Assembly: GCA_020848595.1 (NCBI GenBank)
Contig: JADLHV010000158.1
Span: 1 to 8,098, forward strand
Origin: Bacteroidia bacterium
GTDB taxonomy: Bacteria > Bacteroidota > Bacteroidia > NS11-12g > UBA955
Length of the DNA stretch: 8,098 nt
Direction of reading: 5' to 3'
Shown: positions 1-6,516 of the stretch, piece by piece
Position numbering within the stretch: the stretch's first letter is position 1
Layout of the letters: each line of letters begins with the position of its first letter
Made by a program: the position numbers and the translations under genes
The notes under the pieces: model-generated
Told to the model about the DNA's origin: nothing
Database searches by the model: none
The model's input: only the letters and a program-made list of their open reading frames with translations

Positions 1-1121
1 AAGCAGAATCAAATAAAGACTTACTTCATTGCACAGTGCATTTAAAGAGTATCCCATTAATAAACAGCAATCGCTTAGAATGGAATCCATATAACGGATG
101 GAAAGTAGATAAATATGTCGTTGAACGTATAAATACAATTGATGAATTTGAGATTATTGGAGAAACAGATGGGCAAACTTTTAGTTATATTGATAGCACT
201 GTAAATTGTAAACAAACACATGCTTACAGAGTTAAAGCTATTGGCACAAGTTTTTCATATAGCGATACATCAAATAGCAAAGCCACTTGGGAGAATCGCC
301 TACCTACACCAAACAATTTCTTAGTGAGTGTAGAAAATGACACAGCGATAAGAATGACAAGGTATAAAGGAGGCTCTTATGACAGAAGTAATATTATTGG
401 CTATTCACTAGAAAGATACGATTTAAATGGATTGAAAATAATTGATATTTCGATTGATAGTTTAAGCTATTTAGACAAAAGAGTTTATGTCGATCAAATA
501 GGCTATCAATACTATTTAAGACAAAGAGATGATTGTGGAGACACCAGTAAATTAATGCATCCATCGGGTAACATATTATTAAGAAATTATATTGTTTCTG
601 AATTAGATCCACCAGGCATTCGTTGGAATCCATATAAAACTTGGTTACAAGGAGTAAGTTATTACGAAGTGCAAAGACAATTAGAAGACGGAAGTTTTGA
701 GACAATAAGCACAACAACAGATACTTTTTATATCGATGATGGCAGTCAGAATAGTTGTAAAAAGAATTATATTTATAGAGTAACCGCTATATTAAATGGT
801 AGCGGAGCTAGAGTAAGTATTTCAAATTACTTAAGAATTAAACCGCAGTCGACTTTATTTATACCGAATGCATTTTCACCCAATAGCAATGGTATTAATG
901 ATGTATTTGCACCAAAGGGTCAATATCTATATGATTATCATATGGAAATATACTCGATTTGGGGAGAGAAACTTTATGAGACAAACGACTGTATGGGTGC
1001 TTGGGATGGCCAATTTAAAGGAGAAGTTTGTGAGCAGAATGTCTATTTCTATCGTATAAGTGCCAGAGGAACCGATGGTGAGTTATATATTAAATCGGGA
1101 ACATTTACTTTATTGAGATAG
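1..1121 (+). CDS. C-terminal part of a T9SS-secreted protein with FN3-like modules and a type B (CHU_C) sorting domain; 5' end outside window
   Basis: The frame is open to the left edge (readable from base 3), so the GTG at 36 is not a real start and the gene is partial. Counting that GTG as residue 1, residues 1-270 hold three beta-rich fibronectin-III-like modules. The first and third are clear repeats of each other: both have WNPY..W (Trp at 16 and 197), a Y.V.R strand, a single Cys and a closing YRV.AI strand. From about residue 274 the protein has the gliding-motility-associated C-terminal domain: FIPNAFSPNSNGINDVF, then IYSIWGEKLYE, WDG and a last strand ending in GTFTLLR. In Bacteroidota this domain directs type B cargo through the outer-membrane type IX secretion machine. 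The product is therefore inferred to be exported to the surface or medium; its activity lies in the missing N-terminal part. The stop is TAG. Confidence 0.9.
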   Translation, partial: AESNKDLLHCTVHLKSIPLINSNRLEWNPYNGWKVDKYVVERINTIDEFEIIGETDGQTFSYIDSTVNCKQTHAYRVKAIGTSFSYSDTSNSKATWENRLPTPNNFLVSVENDTAIRMTRYKGGSYDRSNIIGYSLERYDLNGLKIIDISIDSLSYLDKRVYVDQIGYQYYLRQRDDCGDTSKLMHPSGNILLRNYIVSELDPPGIRWNPYKTWLQGVSYYEVQRQLEDGSFETISTTTDTFYIDDGSQNSCKKNYIYRVTAILNGSGARVSISNYLRIKPQSTLFIPNAFSPNSNGINDVFAPKGQYLYDYHMEIYSIWGEKLYETNDCMGAWDGQFKGEVCEQNVYFYRISARGTDGELYIKSGTFTLLR

Positions 1122-1361
1122 CGTTAAATTTAAGGCAAGATTAAACTTATTTTTAAAGTACAGTACAAAAAACTGGAAAATTTCAATTTATTGGTTCAAT
1201 GCACTTTAACTTTTAAAATTATCTAAAACAAGTAAATTCAAGTCAATTTCCACAAAGTCTTTATTTTAGTTTTAAACTTTTTTTTCATAAATTTGGAAAA
1301 GGATGCAACTTTTATTTAAAAGGCAGTCCAATTTTTATTAATCCAACCAACTCAAACAATT
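1122..1361. other. AT-rich intergenic gap before the DUF1800/DUF1501 pair
   Basis: I find no open frame with coding character and no convincing intrinsic terminator for the upstream gene; the few short complementary segments are AT-rich and lack a T tract. The only supported element is the promoter-like sequence at 1288-1295. Confidence 0.6.
1288..1295 (+). promoter_or_regulatory. Bacteroidota -7 element (TAAATTTG) for the DUF1800/DUF1501 unit
   Basis: TAAATTTG matches the Bacteroidota sigma-A -7 consensus TAnnTTTG exactly. The -33 region (around 1264-1270, TTTTAGT) resembles but does not match the usual TTG/TTTG. The start at 1362 lies about 66 bp downstream, giving a leader of roughly 60 nt. 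There is no other exact match in this gap. Confidence 0.45.
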
Positions 1362-3047
1362 ATGCAAAGGAGATCATTTATTAGTGACCTACTTCTGGAA
1401 AAAGACCCACCAAAGGCTATACCAGCAGAACAATTCCAGAACAAAGCGCTTCCAACAGATTTAGATTGAGGTAAAGGAGGTATTGCAAATTATAGTGGCA
1501 CTTGGGGTGAAACACAAGTTAGGCATTTATTAAGACGAACTTTATTTGGACATACAAAAGCTGATGTTGATTTTTTTAAGGCGATGTCTATGAGTGATGC
1601 CGTTGACTATTTACTTAATATACCAACTACTCAACCCTCTCCTCCTGTAAATGGCTATAATACGCCAACGAATATTGATCCTGATATTTCTGTAGGAGAT
1701 ACATGGATTAATGGTCCAGAAAACAACGATTTTAGTGCTCAAAGAAGAAATTCTCTATACGCATGGAGTATGGAACAAATTCTGAGTCCAGATAGACATA
1801 TCCGTGAAAAAATGACTTTCTTTTTTCATAATCATTTTGCTACTGAAACAGAAACTATTGGCAGTCCAATTATTGCTTATAATCACCATAAAATGCTTAG
1901 AGAAAACTGTCTAGGTAATTTTAAAGATATGGTCAAATTAGTGACATTAGATGTTGGAATGCTCATTTATTTAAATGGCTATTTAAATACTAAAACAGCA
2001 CCTGATGAGAATTATGCGCGTGAATTATTAGAGTTATTTACCTTAGGAAAATCACCAGAAAGTCAATATACTGAAGATGATGTTAAAGCTGCTGCTCGCG
2101 TATTAACTGGATGGAGAATCAATATCACCAATTACACTTCGTTCTTTTCTAGTGTTGTTCATGATACTAATAATAAAACGTTTTCTGCATTTTTTAATAA
2201 TACCACGATTAATGGACAATCAGGAAACAATGGCGCCTTAGAAACGGATGATCTTATTAATATGATTTTCTCTAAAGAGGATGTCGTAGCACGTTATATC
2301 GTTAGAAAGTTATATCGTTATTTTGTCTATTATGTTATAGATACCAATATCGAAAACAATGTCATTATTCCTTTAGCTAATGATTTTAAACAAAATTGGG
2401 AAATCAAACCATTATTAGAAGCCTTACTAAAAAGTGAGCATTTCTATGATAGTAATAATATTGGTTGTTATATTAAAAACCCATTAGATGTATACAGTAC
2501 TTTTATCAAACAATTCAAAGTACAATTTCCGACAAGTAATGTAGAAGATAAGTTCTCGGCTTACTATACAATTTGGATTGCGAGTTATATATCTGGACTT
2601 TTTTGGGGTAATCCACCAAATGTTTCGGGTTGGCCAGCTTATTATCAAACCCCGCAATACTATCAATTATGGTTAAATTCTGATACTCTGCCTAAACGTA
2701 TTATGTATACGGTGTATTTAATGGTTGGATTTCAATACAAAGGCACTAATACATTGGTAGCAGATATTATTGGATTTGCACAAGAATGTTCAGACCCATC
2801 GGACCCAAATAAATTGATTCAAGAATCTATCAATCAAATGTTTTCGATGGATATCTCTGCCACCCAAAAACAAGGCTTAAAAGAAAGTACACTCTTATTC
2901 GGTCAAACTAGCGATTATTATTGGACAAATGCTTGGAACGATTATATGAATGACCCGAATGATACTGGTAAAAAGAACATCGTTCTAACTGGATTAATTT
3001 ATATGTATAAATATTTATTGGACTTAGCAGAAAACCAATTGGCATAA
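1362..3047 (+). CDS. DUF1800 family protein, reading frame interrupted by an in-frame TGA at 1467-1469
   Basis: The ATG at 1362 (MQRRSFISDLL...) opens a 561-codon frame that contains one stop, at codon 36. After it the frame continues with TWGE then LLRRTLFG (residues 56-63), the N-terminal hallmark of DUF1800 proteins. Later hallmarks follow: FFHNHF (around 154-159), ENYARELLELFTLG (216 on), a VLTGW segment, PLLEALLKSEHF, KNPLD and PPNVSGWPAY (Trp 424). The first ATG after the stop is at 1584 and would give 487 residues without the LLRRxxFG region, so 1362 is preferred as the ancestral start. I see no hydrophobic signal peptide. The DUF1501 gene begins 15 bp after the TAA, as is usual for this pair. 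The biochemical role of DUF1800 is not established. The gene may be a recent pseudogene, a sequencing error, or read through. Confidence 0.85.
1467..1469 (+). other. In-frame TGA stop inside the DUF1800 gene
   Basis: Reading from the ATG at 1362, codon 36 is TGA (context GAT TGA GGT). No other stop occurs before the TAA at 3045. A single base change would restore sense: TGG (Trp), CGA (Arg), GGA (Gly) or AGA (Arg). Confidence 0.9.
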
Positions 3048-3062
3048 TTAAAATACACTGAC

Positions 3063-4634
3063 ATGAAAAGAAAAGAATTTCTCTCAAAATCATTAAAAGC
3101 TGGATTATTGCCATTTGTTGTTAATGGTATCAAATTCCAAGCTCATGCGGCAACCCCTATGCTTAAAGCAATTGCCGAAGCTTCTGCAAAAAATGGACGT
3201 GTGTTTGTTTTTATTCAGCTAAACGGTGGAAACGATGGTTTAAATACGGTAATTCCAATTGACCAATATAGCAACCTATCGAATGCTCGTAGCAATGTCT
3301 TAATTCAAGAAAACAAAATTTTAAGTTTAACTGGATTCACTGAAACAGGTTTACATCCAGCAATGACTGGATTAAGAACAATGTTCAATGACAGTAAAGT
3401 TAATATTGTACAAGCAGTTGGTTATCCTAATCCCAATTTTTCGCATTTTAGAGCTACCGATATTTGGCACTCTGCTAGCGATAGTAATGTGTTTTTAAAC
3501 TCAGGTTGGGCTGGACGTTTTTTAGAAACAGAATACCCCGGATTTCCAAATGGATATCCTAGTACAGAAGAACCCGACCCTTTAGCCATTTCTATTGGTT
3601 ATAGTGTTTCTACTGCATTGATGGGCTCTTCTGCCAATACAGGAATGGCCATATCTGACCCGACAACTTTTTATCAACTTGTTACAGGAACTGTAGATCA
3701 GGCGCCTAATACACCAATGGGTCATGAATTAACTTATGTTAGATTGGTATTACAACAAACTCAATCATATAACACTACAGTTAAAGCGGCGGCACTAAGT
3801 GTCACCAATAAGGCTACTTATCCTAGTAATAACAATTTAGCTGACCAATTAAAAATAGTTGCAAACCTAATTGCTGGCGGATTAAAAACTCCAATTTATA
3901 CCGTTAGTATTGGAGGATTTGATACCCACTCTGCTCAAGTTAATGCTTCAGGTGGCAATGAAACTGGTTCTCACGCTACTTTATTAAAAAATGTTTCGGA
4001 TGCAATCGCAGCTTTTCAAACTGATTGCGAACAACTTGGCATAGCTGATAGAGTAGCGGGCATGACTTATAGCGAATTTGGACGAAGAATAAAGAGCAAC
4101 GATAGCCGAGGAACAGATCATGGTGCAGCGGCGCCTTTATTTGTATTCGGGACTCAAGTTAATCCAACTATTATTGGCGCAAATCCAACTATACCAAGTA
4201 ATGTTAATGTCGACGATAATTTGCCTATGCAATATGACTTTAGACAAGTATACTCTAGTATCTTAATTGATTGGTTCGAAGCTTCAAAATCTTTGGTAGA
4301 TAGCACCATTTTATTACATCAATTTGATACTTTACCGATATTTAAAAAATCAACTTCTATTAAACAATATCAAGTCGATAATTTATCATTGATGCAAAAC
4401 TTCCCTAATCCTTTCAATGATTTAACACATATCGAATACCTTTCTCCTGGTGGTTTAGTTGAATTAAGATTGTATGACAACCAAGGCAAACTAATTAGCG
4501 TATTGGTTAAAGAAGTGATGTCTAAAGGTAAGCACAGTTATGTTTTAAATGGCTCCAATTTACCTCCTGGAAATTACTATTATCAATTAATTACAGCCAA
4601 TGGTCAAGTTGGTAGGCATTTAGTGAAATTGTAA
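3063..4634 (+). CDS. DUF1501 family protein with N-terminal export signal and type A T9SS sorting domain
   Basis: This 523-residue protein starts MKRKEFLSKSL followed by a mildly hydrophobic stretch and QAHA, a likely export signal (about residues 1-30; Tat-like in form but with KRK instead of RR). The DUF1501 core follows, a family related to the alkaline phosphatase/sulfatase fold: FIQLNGGNDGLNTVIP (around 50-65, Asp58), PNPNFSHFRATDIWHS, GGFDTH (Asp287, His289), YSEFGRR (336-342) and TDHG (351-354). The acidic residues and histidines are candidate metal ligands, by inference. Residues about 440-523 form a Por-type tail (NLSLMQNFPNPFND, LRLYDNQGKLI, LPPGNYYYQL, HLVKL), the type A T9SS sorting signal, so the protein is probably displayed or released at the cell surface. 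It lies 15 bp after the DUF1800 gene, consistent with one transcript. Its substrate is unknown. Confidence 0.93.
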   Translation: MKRKEFLSKSLKAGLLPFVVNGIKFQAHAATPMLKAIAEASAKNGRVFVFIQLNGGNDGLNTVIPIDQYSNLSNARSNVLIQENKILSLTGFTETGLHPAMTGLRTMFNDSKVNIVQAVGYPNPNFSHFRATDIWHSASDSNVFLNSGWAGRFLETEYPGFPNGYPSTEEPDPLAISIGYSVSTALMGSSANTGMAISDPTTFYQLVTGTVDQAPNTPMGHELTYVRLVLQQTQSYNTTVKAAALSVTNKATYPSNNNLADQLKIVANLIAGGLKTPIYTVSIGGFDTHSAQVNASGGNETGSHATLLKNVSDAIAAFQTDCEQLGIADRVAGMTYSEFGRRIKSNDSRGTDHGAAAPLFVFGTQVNPTIIGANPTIPSNVNVDDNLPMQYDFRQVYSSILIDWFEASKSLVDSTILLHQFDTLPIFKKSTSIKQYQVDNLSLMQNFPNPFNDLTHIEYLSPGGLVELRLYDNQGKLISVLVKEVMSKGKHSYVLNGSNLPPGNYYYQLITANGQVGRHLVKL

Positions 4635-4929
4635 TAATGTGAATTTTTAACTTTTAAAGCTTACTGAAGTTCTAATTTGAACTAAATTTAATTGAAATTT
4701 TAGTTATCGGGATATTAAGATGTATCCTATTTATCTTAGTGTAGACCTATTTCTAAAATGCACTTAAATTTAATATTGCATTAAATATTAAACTAACTAT
4801 TCTTAAATCTTAAATTATTATAATTCAAATATTTGCAAATAATATAACTTAAGTGCAATAAAACTTTGCTTGTGTGCTTGTTTATTTTAACATAAATCGA
4901 GATATTTGAAACATTAATTTATAATTTAT
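4635..4929. other. AT-rich intergenic gap between DUF1501 and Omp28-like genes
   Basis: There is no coding frame. A hairpin of about 10 bp with one bulge (4680-4705, AACTAAATTT against AAATTTTAGTT) lies 46 nt after the stop but has no T tract, so it is a weak candidate for the transcript end. A promoter-like pair is found at 4878-4908. The 9 bp inverted pair TGCACTTAA (4759-4767) and TTAAGTGCA (4849-4857) is separated by 81 bp and may be chance. Confidence 0.5.
4878..4908 (+). promoter_or_regulatory. Probable Bacteroidota-type promoter for the Omp28-like gene
   Basis: TTG at 4878-4880 is followed after 20 bp by GATATTTG at 4901-4908, one base off the TAnnTTTG -7 consensus. The spacing suits Bacteroidota sigma-A promoters. 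Transcription would begin close to 4913, leaving a short leader before the ATG at 4930. Confidence 0.4.
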
Positions 4930-5820
4930 ATGAAAAGATTTACTTACGCATTATTATCATTCGCATTATTTGCGGTCCTTATTACGGGTTGTAAAAAGGA
5001 AGAAGACAAATCAGGTTCTACTGATAACAACACCAATACAGAGTTTTTGGCACCAACTACTCCAATGAATAGAGTTGCAATTTTAGAAGACTTTACTGGC
5101 GTTAGATGTGGCTATTGCCCTGATGGTCACGTTAGAGCAAAAGCTATATTAGATGCTAACCCTGGTAAATTTATCATCTTAGCTGTTCATGCTGGTTCTT
5201 ATGCTACACCTGCAACTGGATGGGCTAACTTTACAACTAATTTTGGTAGTGCTTTAGTTACTCAAGCAAAAGTTTCTGGTTTCCCTGCTGGAACAATTAA
5301 CAGAATGTTATGTTCTGAATTAAACGTTACACCTCAAATTGCTAACGGATATGCAATGAGTAGAGGTTCATGGGCAACTGCTGCTAACAAAGTTATGGCA
5401 ATGTCTGCTCCAGTTAATATCGGTGCTAAAGCAACTTTTGATGCTGGTACTAGATTATTAACTGTTAAAGTTGATCTTTACTACACTTCTGATTTTACTA
5501 CTGCAAACAACTTAAATGTATTGTTATTACAAGATCATTTATTCTCTAAGCAATCAGGTGGTACTCCAAATTCTAACAGCTATGAGCAAAATCACGTTGT
5601 TAGAGAATTCTTAACTGGACAATGGGGTGAACCTATTACAGAAACCAAAACTACTGGTTCTAAAGTAAGCAAAACTTTCACTTACACTGTTCCAAACGAT
5701 TACCATGGTACTGCTGTTGAAGGTGGTGGCGCTGTAATCATTGATGATTTGAAAGTTGTTGCTTTCGTTGCTAACGGTCAAACTGACGTTTTAAACGCTG
5801 TTGAAGTTGACGTTAAATAA
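4930..5820 (+). CDS. Omp28-related outer-membrane/surface lipoprotein with thioredoxin-like CxxC motif
   Basis: A 296-residue protein with a clear lipoprotein signal: MKRF, a hydrophobic core, and lipobox LITGC with Cys21 as the lipidated residue. The next residues, KKEED, resemble the lipoprotein export signal that sends Bacteroidota lipoproteins to the cell surface. A Ser/Thr/Asn linker (28-37) leads into the Omp28 domain: RVAILEDFTGVRCGYCPDGH with Cys60 and Cys63 as a CxxC pair, then a thioredoxin-fold-like GFPAG whose Pro119 is a candidate cis-proline. The family is named after Porphyromonas gingivalis Omp28; its activity is not established, and the CxxC suggests thiol chemistry by inference only. 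Codons are strongly biased to GCT, GGT, ACT, GTT and AAC, more than in its neighbours, consistent with high expression. It seems monocistronic, with a promoter-like sequence before it and a strong terminator after it. Confidence 0.88.
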   Translation: MKRFTYALLSFALFAVLITGCKKEEDKSGSTDNNTNTEFLAPTTPMNRVAILEDFTGVRCGYCPDGHVRAKAILDANPGKFIILAVHAGSYATPATGWANFTTNFGSALVTQAKVSGFPAGTINRMLCSELNVTPQIANGYAMSRGSWATAANKVMAMSAPVNIGAKATFDAGTRLLTVKVDLYYTSDFTTANNLNVLLLQDHLFSKQSGGTPNSNSYEQNHVVREFLTGQWGEPITETKTTGSKVSKTFTYTVPNDYHGTAVEGGGAVIIDDLKVVAFVANGQTDVLNAVEVDVK

Positions 5821-5838
5821 TTTGATATAAAATTCTTT

Positions 5839-5871
5839 AAAAAGTCCTGTTTTATACAGGACTTTTTTTTT
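5839..5871 (+). terminator. Strong intrinsic terminator after the Omp28-like gene
   Basis: The 12 bp stem AAAAAGTCCTGT (5839-5850) pairs perfectly with ACAGGACTTTTT (5856-5867), with a TTTAT loop. The T run extends to 5871. It begins 19 nt after the TAA. The flanking A and T tracts mean it could also work in the opposite direction. Confidence 0.9.
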
Positions 5872-5900
5872 GACTATTAAATAAAAATTATCGTATTGAT

Positions 5901-6251
5901 ATGGCATACAATGAAGAACTCGCTGAAAGAATTTCGAAATTATTAAAGCATCTTGAAATTAATTATGAAGAAAAGAAAATGTTTGGTGGAATTGCTTTTA
6001 TGATTAATGAAAAAATGTGTATTGGGCTAGCTAAGAATCAACTGATGCTTAGAGTAATGGATAACAAATACGAAGAACTAGTGCAAATGGATGGGGCTAA
6101 AGAAATGGATTTTACCGGAAGAAGTTTAAAAGGATTTATTTATGTAGACCCAGATGCTATAATAAAAGACATCGATTTAAAACAATGGATTGACTATGGA
6201 ATTGAATTTGGTTTGAAGGGAGAATTAAAAACTAAAAAGAAAAAAAAGTAA
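5901..6251 (+). CDS. TfoX/Sxy N-terminal domain family protein
   Basis: A 116-residue protein that is essentially one TfoX N-terminal domain: MAYNEELAERI, a KKMFGGIAFMINEKMC hairpin region, LMLRV, then MDFTGRSLKGFIYV and a closing helix. It ends in a lysine-rich tail (KTKKKKK), common in stand-alone members of this family. It lacks the C-terminal TfoX domain of the Haemophilus/E. coli competence regulator, so a role in competence should not be assumed; the function of the short form is unknown. The ATG at 5901 lies 29 bp after the T tract of the preceding terminator. I see no good promoter in that small space, so expression may depend on terminator read-through or a weak promoter. No Shine-Dalgarno site is visible, which is normal for Bacteroidota. 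Confidence 0.88.
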   Translation: MAYNEELAERISKLLKHLEINYEEKKMFGGIAFMINEKMCIGLAKNQLMLRVMDNKYEELVQMDGAKEMDFTGRSLKGFIYVDPDAIIKDIDLKQWIDYGIEFGLKGELKTKKKKK

Positions 6252-6395
6252 GTCTGAAATATTGGAATTAAGGACTAGTTTTTATCCTAAATTTTCAATT
6301 GAAATAAACCAAAGAATCACAAATTTAAAAGCAATTTACAATCGCAACGAGGCATCACTAATTCGCCGAGATTATTATATTTCATTTATTTATCG

Positions 6396-6403
6396 TATCT
6401 TTG
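6396..6403 (+). promoter_or_regulatory. -7 promoter element (TATCTTTG) of the DEAD-box helicase gene
   Basis: TATCTTTG is an exact match to TAnnTTTG. No TTG is present at the expected -33 distance, so the upstream half is weak. Transcription would start around 6408-6410, leaving a leader of about 107-110 nt before the ATG at 6517. Confidence 0.55.
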
Positions 6404-6409
6404 CGGCAC

Positions 6410-6516
6410 ATTAACGGACATTCGTCTAATATTCTCTGACCAAGGACCTACAAAGGTGAATTCCCTCTAGAGTCGAATACTAACCTGAGCGCATAAGAGA
6501 AGTTCCGTAACATTTT
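6410..6516 (+). promoter_or_regulatory. Candidate structured 5' leader of the DEAD-box helicase mRNA
   Basis: The leader is visibly richer in G and C than the AT-rich spacer before it and has nested complementary segments. ACGGA (6414-6418) can pair with TCCGT (6504-6508). Inside it TTCTCT (6432-6437) can pair with AGAGAA (6496-6501), and innermost ACCT (6446-6449) with AGGT (6454-6457) around an ACAA loop. Alternative pairings exist: ATTCG (6420-6424) with CGAAT (6474-6478), and AGGT with a second ACCT (6483-6486). The outer stem closes 8 nt before the start codon. I do not recognise a named RNA family. Function is inferred only; long structured leaders regulating RNA helicase genes, for example in cold response, are known elsewhere. 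Confidence 0.4.

Noticed and set aside
394..717. Minus-strand frame of 107 codons inside the T9SS cargo gene
   Set aside because: It lies wholly opposite a well-supported coding region and has no recognisable domain; treated as a shadow.
1467..1469. TGA read as Trp through a changed genetic code
   Set aside because: Other Trp codons in the window are TGG, including eleven in this gene, and no other in-frame TGA is seen in the six genes. A recoded AT-rich genome would use TGA often.
1467..1510. TGA as selenocysteine
   Set aside because: No convincing bacterial SECIS hairpin follows the TGA, and DUF1800 is not known to me as a selenoprotein family.
4759..4857. 9 bp inverted repeat TGCACTTAA / TTAAGTGCA as an operator or element end
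   Set aside because: The arms are 81 bp apart in very AT-rich DNA, no gene or target duplication lies at them, and a similar string also appears near 1199, so chance is likely.
6464..6476. CCTCTAGAGTCGA matches part of the common pUC polylinker, with a GAATTC just before it (6458-6463), suggesting vector contamination
   Set aside because: The match stops after 13 bases, the flanks do not resemble vector, and the segment sits between a good promoter element and an intact gene; chance or a real leader sequence is more likely.
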